Below, piece by piece: positions 6,871 to 15,093 of a DNA stretch of 45,141 nucleotides. The notes beneath the pieces are model-generated. The model saw only the letters and a list, made by a program, of their open reading frames with translations, did not search any database and was not told where the DNA came from. Position 1 is the stretch's first letter; each line of letters starts with the position of its first letter. The stretch lies in assembly GCA_016287815.1 (NCBI GenBank), contig JAEEWW010000009.1, positions 1 through 45,141 of the forward strand. The letters are read 5' to 3'. The stretch is from Treponema sp. Its GTDB lineage: Bacteria; Spirochaetota; Spirochaetia; Treponematales; Treponemataceae. The position numbers were made by a program, and so were the translations under genes.

Positions 6871-7374
6871 ATGAAAAAAATTATTGCAGGTCTTCAAAAG
6901 ATACAGATTCTTGCCGGAGGCCTTTTTCTGTTAATATTCCTTCTGACTGTTGTTACACAGATGTTTACACGCTATGTTGGAATTGTTGCAACATGGACAG
7001 AAGATGTTGAAATGTATTCTTTTATCTGGGCTGTTTTTATGGGTGCAAGTGCAATGGTATACGAAAAAAAGCACTTTGCTTTTACAGCTTTGAACGATTC
7101 TTTTAAAAACAATCCGAGGGCATCAAAAAAACTTTCTATAGTTATTTCTGTTTTAATGCTGATTTTCTGCGTTTTGATGGCCTTTTACGGAATTAAGCTT
7201 ACAAAGCAGTTCTGGAATTATACCTGGGTTAATATTCCAAAGTTTAAACGCGGCGTAACATGGATTTGTCTTCCAATTGCCGGATTTTCTTCTGCAATTT
7301 ATCTGATTGACAGCATTATTGCAGATTTCGCTTCATTAAAATCACTTAAAAAATCTGAAAACGGAGCAAAATGA
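6871..7374 (+). CDS. dctQ: TRAP transporter small membrane subunit (DctQ family), 167 aa
   Basis: Four-helix inner-membrane subunit that couples DctP to DctM. Hydrophobic segments are near residues 10-35, 48-66, 88-108 and 128-150. The family pattern is present (MFTRYVGIVATWTEDVEMYSFIWAVFMGASAMVYEKKHFAF). The chosen start ATG 6871 encodes MKKIIAGLQK and lies after the intercistronic hairpin; an earlier in-frame start would run through the hairpin and add an unrelated N-terminus. The stop overlaps the dctM start (ATGA), indicating translational coupling. Confidence 0.88.
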   Translation: MKKIIAGLQKIQILAGGLFLLIFLLTVVTQMFTRYVGIVATWTEDVEMYSFIWAVFMGASAMVYEKKHFAFTALNDSFKNNPRASKKLSIVISVLMLIFCVLMAFYGIKLTKQFWNYTWVNIPKFKRGVTWICLPIAGFSSAIYLIDSIIADFASLKSLKKSENGAK

Positions 7375-8660
7375 TGGCAGTTATTTTAGTTGTTTTATTT
7401 ATAGGACTTATTGCAATCGGTGTTCCGATTTCATTTTCTTTAGGAATTGTTTCTTTTACAGGAATTTTCGCTCTTCCGCAGATTCCAAATGCGGTTGTAT
7501 TCAGCAAAATGTTCAACGGACTTAACAGCTTTACGCTGCTTGCCGTTCCGCTTTTCATTCTGGCTGCAAACCTTATGAACGAAGGAGCCATTACAGACAA
7601 GTTGATTGACTGCTGTACAGCATTGGTTGGAAGGTTCCGCGGCGGTCTTGCCTATGCCAATATTCTTGTATCTATGATTTTTGCAGGTATTTCAGGCTCT
7701 TCTCAGGCAGATACAGCCGGAGTCGGAAAGGTTTTTATTCCTGCAATGGATAAGCAGGGCTACGACATGGGCACAACGGTCGGAGTAACGGCAACTTCTT
7801 CAACACTAGGCTCAATTATTCCGCCGAGTATTATTATGGTAGTTTATGCAGGCGTTGCAAACATAAGTACCGGTGCTCTGTTTATGACAGGCCTTGTTCC
7901 GGGTGTTCTTTTGGGACTTGCAATGATGGCCGTTGTAAAAATGTATTCAAAAAAGAAGAACTTCCCTGTTGGTGAAAAAGTTCCTCTAAAAACTGTTGTA
8001 AAACAGACGGCAATTTCTCTTCCTGCCTTGTTCACACCGATTCTTTTAATCGGAGGAATTGTAAGCGGATGGTTTACACCGACTGAATCAGCTGCATTTG
8101 CATGTATGTATGCGCTTTTAATTGGAATTTTCTTCTATAAATCAATTAAAATCCGCCGCCTGCCTGCAATCCTGATTGAAACAATGAAGCTTTCTTCACT
8201 TTCGCTTTTTGCGCTTGCTTCTGCAAACGCATTGGGAGAATTATTAAGCTACTATCAGCTTAACATGATTGTACGCGACTTCTTTGTTGCTCTTCCCGGC
8301 GGAAAATTGTTCTTCATTTTTGTTGTAATCATTTTCTTTATGTTCGTCGGAACATTTATGGATGCAGTTCCTGCTGAAATCCTTTTCGTACCGATTGTAC
8401 TTCCGGCAGCAATCAGTCTTGGAATCAGTCCTATTATGCTTGGTTTGATTACAGTCTGCACGCTTTCGCTCGGACTTGTAACACCGCCTTACGGCTTGTG
8501 CCTGTTGCTTGCTTCTTCAATCGGAAATTTGAGCATAGAAAAGTCGTTTAAGGGCTGTCTTCCGTACTTTATTTCATCACTTGTAATTCTGGTATTGCTT
8601 GCTCTTTTCCCGGATTTCTGGCTGATGATTCCGCAGACACTGTTCCCGAATTTGTTCTAG
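7371..8660 (+). CDS. dctM: TRAP transporter large permease (DctM family), 429 aa
   Basis: The main transport subunit, with about 12 hydrophobic segments along its whole length. Family motifs include SLGIVSFTGIFALPQ, the GISGSSQADTAGVGKVFIPAM loop, GSIIPPSIIMVVYAG, and TPTESAAFACMYALLIG in the middle; the C-terminal half ends SLGLVTPPYGLCLLLASSIG. It works as an elevator-type secondary transporter driven by Na+ in known systems. It overlaps dctQ by four bases and ends before a pair of hairpins. Start ATG 7371 is used; the next codon is also ATG. Confidence 0.94.
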   Translation: MMAVILVVLFIGLIAIGVPISFSLGIVSFTGIFALPQIPNAVVFSKMFNGLNSFTLLAVPLFILAANLMNEGAITDKLIDCCTALVGRFRGGLAYANILVSMIFAGISGSSQADTAGVGKVFIPAMDKQGYDMGTTVGVTATSSTLGSIIPPSIIMVVYAGVANISTGALFMTGLVPGVLLGLAMMAVVKMYSKKKNFPVGEKVPLKTVVKQTAISLPALFTPILLIGGIVSGWFTPTESAAFACMYALLIGIFFYKSIKIRRLPAILIETMKLSSLSLFALASANALGELLSYYQLNMIVRDFFVALPGGKLFFIFVVIIFFMFVGTFMDAVPAEILFVPIVLPAAISLGISPIMLGLITVCTLSLGLVTPPYGLCLLLASSIGNLSIEKSFKGCLPYFISSLVILVLLALFPDFWLMIPQTLFPNLF

Positions 8661-8671
8661 GTTTTTAGCTG

Positions 8672-8770
8672 CACGCCCTTTTTAACCAGTGAAAAATCTT
8701 CCGCTGGTTAAGGGCGTGGATTATTGTGCGGCGGTCGCTCTAAAACAGAAGTTTTGAGCGCCCGCCGCAC
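8672..8770 (+). terminator. Two hairpins after the TRAP operon
   Basis: First stem: CACGCCCTTTTTAACCAG (8672-8689) with CTGGTTAAGGGCGTG (8704-8718). Second stem: GTGCGGCGGTCGCTC (8726-8740) with GAGCGCCCGCCGCAC (8756-8770). Neither is followed by a clear T run, so they may be mRNA 3'-end or repetitive hairpins rather than classical terminators. Confidence 0.6.
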
Positions 8771-8980
8771 ACATCCTTTCAAAATATCCTGGCAATTCAA
8801 TAACAGAGAATAGTAATTATGCCTTAGCCTTGCGGACTATAATGGTTATTTAACTGTTGAAAAAATCCTTCCTGTTTTATATACTCTGAATACGTTTTAA
8901 TAATATTAAAGATAGTTTAGTAAAATTAAAATGTTTTACCAAATCAAATTTTTAAAGAGAAATTCGGAGGAGTAAAAAAA
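8771..8980 (+). promoter_or_regulatory. Upstream region of the O-acetylhomoserine sulfhydrylase gene
   Basis: This AT-rich 210 bases holds no gene. I looked for a SAM riboswitch (k-turn and pseudoknot pattern) and saw none. A strong ribosome binding site, CGGAGGAG, is at about 8966-8973. The promoter cannot be placed reliably. Confidence 0.3.
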
Positions 8981-10258
8981 ATGGGATTTGAAACAAAATG
9001 TCTTCATTCAGGCTATACGCCAAAAAACGGTGAACCTTCGGTAATGCCGATTGTCCAGAGTACAACATACAGGTTTGATTCCTGCGACCATGTTGCAGCC
9101 CTTTTTGACAAGCCGACAGAATTCATGTATTCACGTTTTGCAAATCCTACCTGCGAAGCCGTTGAAAAAAAACTTGCAGACCTTGAAGGTGGAGTCGGCG
9201 CAATGCTTACTTCAAGCGGACAGGCGGCTTCTCTTATTTCTATATTAAATATCTGTTCGGCAGGCGACAGCTTTATTGCAAGCTCTGCAATTTACGGCGG
9301 AACAATCAATCTTTTTGGATTCACCCTTAAAAAACTTGGCATTGAGGTAATCTGGGTTGATGCAGATGCAAGTTATGAAGAAATCTCTGCAGCCTTTAAG
9401 CCGAATACTAAGCTTATCTTTGGCGAAACGATTGCAAACCCTGCGCTTACTGTATTTGATTTTGATGTCTGGGCAAAAGCCGCACACGATAAAAATGTTC
9501 CGCTAATTGTAGATAATACTTTTGCAACGCCTTATTTGTGCAGGCCGTTTGAATTTGGTGCCGACATAGTAGTACATTCAACTACAAAATATCTTGACGG
9601 CCACGCAGTTCAGGGCGGCGGCGTAATAATAGACAGCGGAAACTTTGACTGGGTAAAAGCAAACAAGGCAACAGGATTTTTTGCCGACTTTGTAGAGCCT
9701 GATGAAAGCTATCACGGTTTGCGCTACGTTCAGGATTTTGGCAAGGCTGCCTACATAGTAAAGGCAAGAACTCAGCTTATGAGAGATTTCGGCTGTTATC
9801 CTGCAGCACATTCAGCCTTTCTTTTGAATATGGGAATTGAAACTTTGCCGCTCCGCATGGAACGCTACTGTCAGAATGCCATGAAAGTTGCAGAGTTTTT
9901 TAAGGCAAGCGATAAAATAGAAAAAGTTACATATCCCGGGCTTCCGGGCGACCGCTATTATGAGCGCGCTCAGAAATACCTTAAAAAAGGTTGCAGCGGC
10001 GTTGTTTCAATCAGCATAAAAGGCGGAAGGTCAGCGGGTGTGCGTTTTATGGATGCATTAAAACTTGCTTCGGATGAAGTTCATGTTGCAGATATCCGCA
10101 CCTGTGTTTTACATCCTGCAAGTGCAACACATCGCCAGCTTACGGACGAACAGCTTGTTGCAGCCGGAATTGACGGCGGCATGGTTCGCTTCAGCTGCGG
10201 TCTTGAAAACGTAGAAGACATTATTGCAGATATCAAACAGGCTCTGGAAAAAGTCTAA
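8981..10258 (+). CDS. metY: O-acetylhomoserine sulfhydrylase (Cys/Met metabolism PLP enzyme), 425 aa
   Basis: PLP enzyme that makes homocysteine (or methionine) from O-acetylhomoserine and a sulfur donor. It begins FETKCLHSGYTP and has MYSRFANPTCEAVEKKLADLEGG, the cofactor region SSAIYGGTINLF, and IVDNTFATPYLCRPFEFGADIVVHSTTKYLDGH with the PLP Lys at about residue 203. The C-terminal HVADIRTCVLHPASATHRQL followed by GMVRFSCGLENVEDII is typical. Length (425) and the inserted VEPDESYHGLRYVQDFG segment favour MetY over cystathionine gamma-synthase or methionine gamma-lyase. It is a single gene with a good CGGAGGAG site and a small hairpin after it. Confidence 0.85.
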   Translation: MGFETKCLHSGYTPKNGEPSVMPIVQSTTYRFDSCDHVAALFDKPTEFMYSRFANPTCEAVEKKLADLEGGVGAMLTSSGQAASLISILNICSAGDSFIASSAIYGGTINLFGFTLKKLGIEVIWVDADASYEEISAAFKPNTKLIFGETIANPALTVFDFDVWAKAAHDKNVPLIVDNTFATPYLCRPFEFGADIVVHSTTKYLDGHAVQGGGVIIDSGNFDWVKANKATGFFADFVEPDESYHGLRYVQDFGKAAYIVKARTQLMRDFGCYPAAHSAFLLNMGIETLPLRMERYCQNAMKVAEFFKASDKIEKVTYPGLPGDRYYERAQKYLKKGCSGVVSISIKGGRSAGVRFMDALKLASDEVHVADIRTCVLHPASATHRQLTDEQLVAAGIDGGMVRFSCGLENVEDIIADIKQALEKV

Positions 10259-10269
10259 GTGCTTTTAGA

Positions 10270-10302
10270 AACTGGCCGTAAGTGCGGCCAGTTGACTATT
10301 TT
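10270..10302 (+). terminator. Hairpin after metY
   Basis: AACTGGCCG (10270-10278) and CGGCCAGTT (10285-10293) form a perfect 9-bp stem with a 6-base loop; the T run after it is weak (GACTATTTT). Confidence 0.65.
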
Positions 10303-10333
10303 CTGGTATAAATAAAATAGAGGATTAAGACTT

Positions 10334-10978
10334 TTATTTACCTCGTTTTTTTCCGTGTTTTTTATTATCTTTCTTAAAAACAGAATCTATCAGCGCCTGA
10401 AGCAAAATAAATGGAAATAAAAAAATAAGAAAAATATATGTCAGTATTTTCTCTTTCTTTTTATCCTTTTCTTTAAGTTCAGGGTTTTTCTTCCATTGTT
10501 TTTTGCGCCATTTATTCGTATTCCGGTTTTTATCACATTGTAAATCTATAAGATGATAAAAGAGTGTAAAAATCAAAACTAAAGCCGAATAAATAAAATA
10601 GCCGGTTATTTCTTTTCTTTTAGCGGCTTCAAGTTCGGCAACAGGCAGCTTCATGTTTATATCTTCATCAATTAGAAGAGTAAAAATCTGCCCTTCAGTA
10701 TATTCTGCTGCAGGCTTATGATAAAATCTGCAGATTTGTTTTTTGTCATCGACGTCTAAATGATATTCAATTTTCACGTGATAAGAATATGAATTCTTTG
10801 GCCTGTACGATTTTTTTACGGAAAAAGATTCAACAACAGCCGTTTGCTCTATTCCATATTTTTCAAGATGAGAAAACTTAAAGGAATTACTGATTCCCAA
10901 AAATAAACAAAACAAAAAGCTTAAGGCAAAAAGAATATTTGCATATACTGTCTTTTTATTTTTTATAGTTGTCTTCAT
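10334..10978 (-). CDS. Membrane protein of unknown function (DUF3592-like layout), 214 aa
   Basis: I do not recognise a specific family with confidence. There is an N-terminal membrane segment (VYANILFALSFLFCLFLG, about residues 11-28), then a soluble beta-rich domain (about 35-110) with YSYHVKIEYHL and EGQIFTLLIDED, a second segment (YFIYSALVLIFTLFYHLI, about 127-144), a highly charged Lys-rich linker, and a third (ILTYIFLIFLFPFILLQALI, about 178-197). The TM-beta domain-TM plan and the value-type strands resemble DUF3592 proteins. The very basic tail probably stays in the cytoplasm. Monocistronic on the minus strand between metY and the fab cluster. Confidence 0.6.
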   Translation of the reverse strand: MKTTIKNKKTVYANILFALSFLFCLFLGISNSFKFSHLEKYGIEQTAVVESFSVKKSYRPKNSYSYHVKIEYHLDVDDKKQICRFYHKPAAEYTEGQIFTLLIDEDINMKLPVAELEAAKRKEITGYFIYSALVLIFTLFYHLIDLQCDKNRNTNKWRKKQWKKNPELKEKDKKKEKILTYIFLIFLFPFILLQALIDSVFKKDNKKHGKKRGK

Positions 10979-11002
10979 AAACCTGATTAACTATAAAATG
11001 AA

Positions 11003-11206
11003 TTATTTAGTTTTTAAAGAGTTAATAATGCCTGCATATACGAATATAGTAGATTCTTGCAATCCCATTATTTTTAGAGCTAAAGCAAGATGTTTAATAT
11101 ACATCCCTCTTCCTGCCTTGACAAATCCTTCAAATCTGATATTCTTATAGTAGTTTAGTATGACATTTTGACAAAAAATGTCATTTATTCGTGCGATGGA
11201 AAGCAT
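11003..11206 (-). pseudogene. Small open frame, possible gene remnant, 67 codons
   Basis: A 67-codon frame whose last 50 residues (from NYYKNIRFEGFVKAG to FVYAGIINSLKTK) look protein-like. There is no ribosome binding site before the first ATG, and the 5' end runs through the fabD promoter palindrome. It could be the tail of a decayed gene or a chance frame. No family recognised. Confidence 0.22.
11160..11184. promoter_or_regulatory. Palindrome upstream of fabD (candidate operator)
   Basis: ATGACATTTT and AAAATGTCAT form perfect 10-bp arms around a 5-base centre, 39 bases before the fabD start. Fatty-acid clusters are often controlled by a repressor at such a site (FapR, FabT or FadR type), but this sequence does not match a consensus I know. 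Confidence 0.45.
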
Positions 11207-11223
11207 CGCAGCATGGAGTGTTT

Positions 11224-12180
11224 ATGGCAAAAAAAATTGCATTTTTATTTCCGGGGCAGGGTGCACAGACTCCCGGTATGATGAAAGATGTTTGTGAATC
11301 TTTCTCTGAAGCCCGCGCCTGCATTGATAAAATTTCTGAAATTACAGGAAAAGATATTACAAAACTTTTGTGGGAAACTGAACAATCCGTTTTAAGCCGC
11401 AGTGATAACAGTCAGCTTGCAATTACCGCAGGTTCTCTGGCAGTTGCAGCAGCTTTGAAGACAAAAAATATTGAACCGTCTGCTGTTATGGGGTTCAGTC
11501 TTGGTGAATTTCCTGCTTTGTGCATGGCCGGCGTTCTTTCTTTTGAAGATGTTATAAAGGTTGTTCAAAAGCGCGGTCAGATTATGCAGGCTGTTTGTGA
11601 ACAGATTGCAGCAGAAAATGAAGGTCACGCTCCTGGAATGGCTGCCGTTATTGGTCTTGCTCCTGAAAAGGTTGTAGAAATTGCTGCTGCCTGCAACGGA
11701 GCTTATGCTGCAAATATGAACAGTGTCCGGCAGACTGTAATTTCTGCCACTTTTGACGGATTAAATCAGGCAGAAGAAAAATGTAAGGAAGCCGGAGCCC
11801 GCCGCTTTATCCGCCTTGCGGTTGCAGGTCCTTTCCATAGTCCTTTGATGCAGCGTGCCGCAGATGAATTTGAAAAGGCTATTGCAGACGTTACTTTTAA
11901 CGATCCTAAAATCAAACTTTTCAGCAATGTAACAGGAAAAGAAGTTACTAAGGGAAGCGAAGCTAAAAAATCAGCTGTTTTGCATTTGACTCATCCTGTT
12001 TTGTGGACTGATGAAGAAAAAGTTTTAGGCGGATTTATTTCAGCAGATTCAGTAAATGAATGGACAATTCTTGAACCGGGTCCTGGTAAAGTTTTGAGCG
12101 GCTTGTGGCGCGATACAGAATTCGGTGAAAAATGGGTTTCAACTCCGGTTGGAACAGCAGAAGCTGTAAACGCGCTGTAA
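11224..12180 (+). CDS. fabD: Malonyl-CoA:ACP transacylase, 318 aa
   Basis: Loads malonate onto acyl carrier protein for fatty-acid synthesis. It opens AFLFPGQGAQTPGMMKD. The nucleophile elbow is GFSLGEF (Ser about residue 92), where the usual motif is GHSLGE; the His to Phe change is uncommon. The catalytic His lies in GPFHSPLMQRAADEFE, and LFSNVTGKEV and LEPGPGKVLSGL are typical C-terminal motifs. I chose ATG 11224 (GGAG five bases before it) rather than an upstream in-frame start, which adds non-homologous residues. First gene of the fabD-fabG-fabF cluster; no acpP or fabH is in the window. Confidence 0.95.
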   Translation: MAKKIAFLFPGQGAQTPGMMKDVCESFSEARACIDKISEITGKDITKLLWETEQSVLSRSDNSQLAITAGSLAVAAALKTKNIEPSAVMGFSLGEFPALCMAGVLSFEDVIKVVQKRGQIMQAVCEQIAAENEGHAPGMAAVIGLAPEKVVEIAAACNGAYAANMNSVRQTVISATFDGLNQAEEKCKEAGARRFIRLAVAGPFHSPLMQRAADEFEKAIADVTFNDPKIKLFSNVTGKEVTKGSEAKKSAVLHLTHPVLWTDEEKVLGGFISADSVNEWTILEPGPGKVLSGLWRDTEFGEKWVSTPVGTAEAVNAL

Positions 12181-12222
12181 ATTATACACGCAAAGCCGGA
12201 TAAGACAGAAGAGGAAAAAAAT

Positions 12223-12969
12223 ATGGATTTACTTAAAAATAAAAAAGCATTGGTTACCGGTTCAAGCCGCGGAATTGGCCGCAAAATTGCAGAAGTTTTT
12301 ATGGCTAACGGTTGTGAAGTCTGGGGACTTTGTACAAAACCTTCAGCAGGAAAGGCTGAACTTGAAGCTTTGGCCGCAGAAAACGGTACAAAATTCCATG
12401 AAATTTATGCAGATGCTTCAAATCATGTACAGCTTGCAGAAGTTGTAAAGGCAGCTCTTGCAGAAGCAGGCGGATTTGATGTTCTTGTAAATAATGCAGG
12501 AATTACAAAGGACGGGCTTTCGTTCCGTATGAAAATGGAAGACTGGCAGAAGGTAATCGATATTAACCTTACGGCTGTTTTTGTTGCATCCCAGATTGTT
12601 TCTAGTGACATGATCCGCAAAAAGACAGGTTCAATCATAAATATGTCAAGCATTTCAGGCGTTCATGGCGAAGGCGGACAGGTTAATTATTCAGCAAGTA
12701 AGGCCGGTCTTATCGGCTATACAAAGGCTCTTTGTAAGGAAGTTGGAAGCCGCGGTGTTCGCGTAAACGCTGTAGCCCCAGGTTTTATCGATACAGAAAT
12801 GACACAGGCTGTTAAACAGGAAATCCGCGATGCATGGGTTCAGCAGATTCCGCTTAGAAGAGCTGGAACTGTTGAAGAAGTTGCAAATACAGTTTTATTC
12901 CTTGCAAGTGATATGTCTACATATATTACAGGTCAGGTATTCGGTATTGACGGCGGCTTAGGCGCATAA
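12223..12969 (+). CDS. fabG: 3-oxoacyl-ACP reductase, 248 aa
   Basis: NADPH-dependent short-chain dehydrogenase that reduces 3-oxoacyl-ACP in the elongation cycle. The cofactor motif TGSSRGIGRKIAE is near residue 14, NNAG near 88, the catalytic Ser in NMSSISGVHG, and the Tyr/Lys pair in YSASKAGLIGYTKAL. It ends QVFGIDGGLGA, close to the usual FabG end. Length is normal. It lies 42 bases after fabD, with a GAGGAAAA site upstream, and 53 bases before fabF. Context makes FabG much more likely than another SDR. Confidence 0.95.
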   Translation: MDLLKNKKALVTGSSRGIGRKIAEVFMANGCEVWGLCTKPSAGKAELEALAAENGTKFHEIYADASNHVQLAEVVKAALAEAGGFDVLVNNAGITKDGLSFRMKMEDWQKVIDINLTAVFVASQIVSSDMIRKKTGSIINMSSISGVHGEGGQVNYSASKAGLIGYTKALCKEVGSRGVRVNAVAPGFIDTEMTQAVKQEIRDAWVQQIPLRRAGTVEEVANTVLFLASDMSTYITGQVFGIDGGLGA

Positions 12970-13022
12970 GGCTTGGTCGCTAAGATAGATTTTATAGGAT
13001 ATTAATCAATATGGAGCGTAAT

Positions 13023-14276
13023 ATGGAAAGAAGAAGAGTTGTAATTACAGGAATGGGAGCTGTTACTCCACTTGGAAACACAGTTGATGAAACATGGGAA
13101 GCAATTAAAGCCGGAAAAAGCGGTGTTGGTCCTATAACTTATTTTGATACAAGTGATATTAATATCAAATACGCTGCAGAAGTTAAAAACTTTGATGCAA
13201 GCAAATACATGGATCCAAAAGATGCACGCAAAATGGCACGCTTTACAAAATTTGCCGTAGCTTCTGCACAGATGGCATTGGAAGATGCAAACCTTATCGA
13301 CAATAAAGAAGTTCTGGAAGATACAGGCGTTTTGCTTGGCGTTGGAATCGGTGGATTTGAAGTTACAGAAGACGGTTGTGTACGCTACCATGAATCAGGT
13401 CACAAACGCGTTCCGCCAATGACAATCCCGGAACTTATTCCGAACGAAGCAGCTGGTAACATCTGTATGCGTTTTGGAATCCACGGATTCTCTCATACAG
13501 TTGCAACAGCATGTGCTTCAGGTTGTGACGCACTTGGCGATGCTCTGGACATGATTCGTTCAGGCCGTGTAGACGTTTGTCTTGCAGGCGGAGCTGAAAG
13601 TACAATCAACGGCTATGCAATGGTTGCATTTGATGTTCTTCAGACACTTTCAAAATCTTTTGTTGATGATCCAACAAAAGCAAGCCGTCCGTTCGACAAA
13701 AAACGCGAAGGCTTTATTATGGGCGAAGGAAGTGCAATTCTTGTTCTTGAAGAATATGAACATGCTAAAAAGCGCGGTGCAAAGATTTACGCAGAATTAG
13801 CAGGATACGGCGGATCAAGTGATGCTTATCATCTTACAAGCCCTGATCCGAGCGGAGTTGGCGGTGCAAAGGCTATGACTATGGCTATGAAAGATGCCGG
13901 TGTAAAACCTGAAGAAATTCAGTATTACAATGCACACGGAACTTCAACACATATCAATGATCCGGCTGAAACAAAGATGGTAAAAATTGCATTTGGTGAA
14001 GAAAATGCAAAAAAATTGAAGATTTCTTCTACAAAGAGTATGACAGGTCATTGTCTTGGTGCAACAGGAACAATTGAAGCAATTATCTGTGTAAAGGCAA
14101 TTACAGACAGCTTCTTCCCTGCAACAATCAACCTTGATGAACCGGATGTTGAAGGCGGCTGTGATTTGGACTATGTTCCGAATAAAGGCTATTCTGGAAA
14201 CATTGACTGTGCAATGAGTGCAAACTTTGGATTCGGCGGTCACAACGGCGCAATCGTAATCAAGAAGGTAAAGTAA
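13023..14276 (+). CDS. fabF: 3-oxoacyl-ACP synthase II, 417 aa
   Basis: Condensing enzyme that elongates acyl-ACP with malonyl-ACP. Thiolase fold with RRVVITGMGAVTPLGNTVDETW at the N-terminus, the active Cys in TACASGCDALGDAL (about residue 164), the first His in AHGTSTHINDPAET, and Lys/His in STKSMTGHCLGATG; it ends MSANFGFGGHNGAIVIK. Two in-frame starts exist, 13011 and 13023. I favour 13023 because the GGAG at 13013-13016 is then an ideal ribosome binding site, while nothing suitable precedes 13011. Third fab gene in the cluster; the next promoter begins just after its stop. Confidence 0.95.
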   Translation: MERRRVVITGMGAVTPLGNTVDETWEAIKAGKSGVGPITYFDTSDINIKYAAEVKNFDASKYMDPKDARKMARFTKFAVASAQMALEDANLIDNKEVLEDTGVLLGVGIGGFEVTEDGCVRYHESGHKRVPPMTIPELIPNEAAGNICMRFGIHGFSHTVATACASGCDALGDALDMIRSGRVDVCLAGGAESTINGYAMVAFDVLQTLSKSFVDDPTKASRPFDKKREGFIMGEGSAILVLEEYEHAKKRGAKIYAELAGYGGSSDAYHLTSPDPSGVGGAKAMTMAMKDAGVKPEEIQYYNAHGTSTHINDPAETKMVKIAFGEENAKKLKISSTKSMTGHCLGATGTIEAIICVKAITDSFFPATINLDEPDVEGGCDLDYVPNKGYSGNIDCAMSANFGFGGHNGAIVIKKVK

Positions 14277-14303
14277 GTATAACAAAACTCAGCTGTAAAC
14301 TGT

Positions 14304-14309
14304 TATAAT
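14304..14309 (+). promoter_or_regulatory. Candidate -10 box for the beta-barrel protein gene
   Basis: TATAAT at 14304-14309 lies 28 bases after the fabF stop. No convincing -35 is visible. Transcription would start near 14316, just before the hairpin that holds the ribosome binding site. Confidence 0.45.
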
Positions 14310-14320
14310 GTTGACGGCTT

Positions 14321-14389
14321 AAAAATTTCCTCTTATTCTGATTTTAGAAGACTTTTCCTTTTTTTAATCAGAACACGGAGGAAATTTTT
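14321..14389 (+). promoter_or_regulatory. Leader hairpin that hides the ribosome binding site of the beta-barrel gene
   Basis: AAAAATTTCCTC (14321-14332) pairs with GAGGAAATTTTT (14378-14389), and inside it TTCTGATT (14336-14343) pairs with AATCAGAA (14366-14373). Both stems are perfect. The ribosome binding site GGAGG (14377-14381) sits in the outer stem, directly before ATG 14391. This is a layout for translational control (thermosensor, small RNA or protein). Confidence 0.7.
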
Positions 14390-14390
14390 T

Positions 14391-15080
14391 ATGAAAAAAC
14401 TTATTACGGTTATTGCATCTATTATCCTTTTAACAGGATCTGTTTTTGCCGTTGACTTTGTTGACGATGCTGATATTCAAATTCTGTCTGGCTATAGTCG
14501 CACACGGATAGAAGTTGAAGATATGAAAAATCCTATCCATGCAAATGAAGCTGTTTTAGGAATAGGTGGCTGGGGGCTTTTTAAGCCGGTTGATACGTTT
14601 GGTTTTGGAGTAGCATTTAATGTCGGCGGTAGTGTTGGACTTGCCGATAAGATGGAACTGGAAACTCCTGTCGGAACAATTAAAGGAGATAAGTCTGGAT
14701 TAAGTTGTTCTGCCAATGTAGAAGTTGGTCCTGCAATAGCTGTATATCTGGGGGATGCTGTCAGATTTGGTACTAATTTTTGCTTTACATGCGGATACAG
14801 GTATGATGTACCGTTAGTTTATAACAATAATGGTTTTAGATATGGTACAAGTATAGATACCCGATATGGTGGCTTTTCTACAGGAGTGCAGGCTAAATTC
14901 CTTCCAAACAATACTTTTAGTCCTATAGTTGGCTGGAAGTTTATAAAAGGTTTTTCCGGTAATATACAAGTTGAAACAGAAAGTTCTGATGATGTATATG
15001 ACAAGACAGAATATGTTAACTCTAAATACAGATTTACTCAGAATATTTTTTATATCGGTTTAGGAATTAGTTTGAATTAA
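14391..15080 (+). CDS. Outer-membrane beta-barrel-like protein, 229 aa
   Basis: No specific family recognised. It has a clear Sec signal (KKLITVIASIILLTGSVFA, cleaved before VDF) and then alternating short strands rich in Gly and aromatics, e.g. GFGVAFNVGGSVGL, SCSANVEVGPAIAVYLGD, RFGTNFCFTCGYRY, and the last strand NIFYIGLGISLN. This pattern fits a small (about 8-strand) outer-membrane barrel or a periplasmic lipocalin-like protein. It is set inside the fab cluster, between fabF and fabZ, with its own -10 box and a structured leader. Its product may be surface-exposed; role unknown. Confidence 0.7.
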   Translation: MKKLITVIASIILLTGSVFAVDFVDDADIQILSGYSRTRIEVEDMKNPIHANEAVLGIGGWGLFKPVDTFGFGVAFNVGGSVGLADKMELETPVGTIKGDKSGLSCSANVEVGPAIAVYLGDAVRFGTNFCFTCGYRYDVPLVYNNNGFRYGTSIDTRYGGFSTGVQAKFLPNNTFSPIVGWKFIKGFSGNIQVETESSDDVYDKTEYVNSKYRFTQNIFYIGLGISLN

Positions 15081-15093
15081 AATAGGAGAATAT

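Noticed and set aside
8771..8980. SAM riboswitch before the O-acetylhomoserine sulfhydrylase gene
   Set aside because: No SAM-I core (conserved GAG/CUGGCA-like strands with pseudoknot) or terminator/antiterminator pair is visible.
11118..11151. Sigma-70 promoter TTGACA...TATAGT before fabD
   Set aside because: The spacer would be over 20 bp, outside the functional range.
13002..13391. Minus-strand frame of 129 codons within fabF
   Set aside because: Lies wholly opposite the FabF coding sequence; Cys/Phe/Ser-rich composition typical of an antisense shadow.
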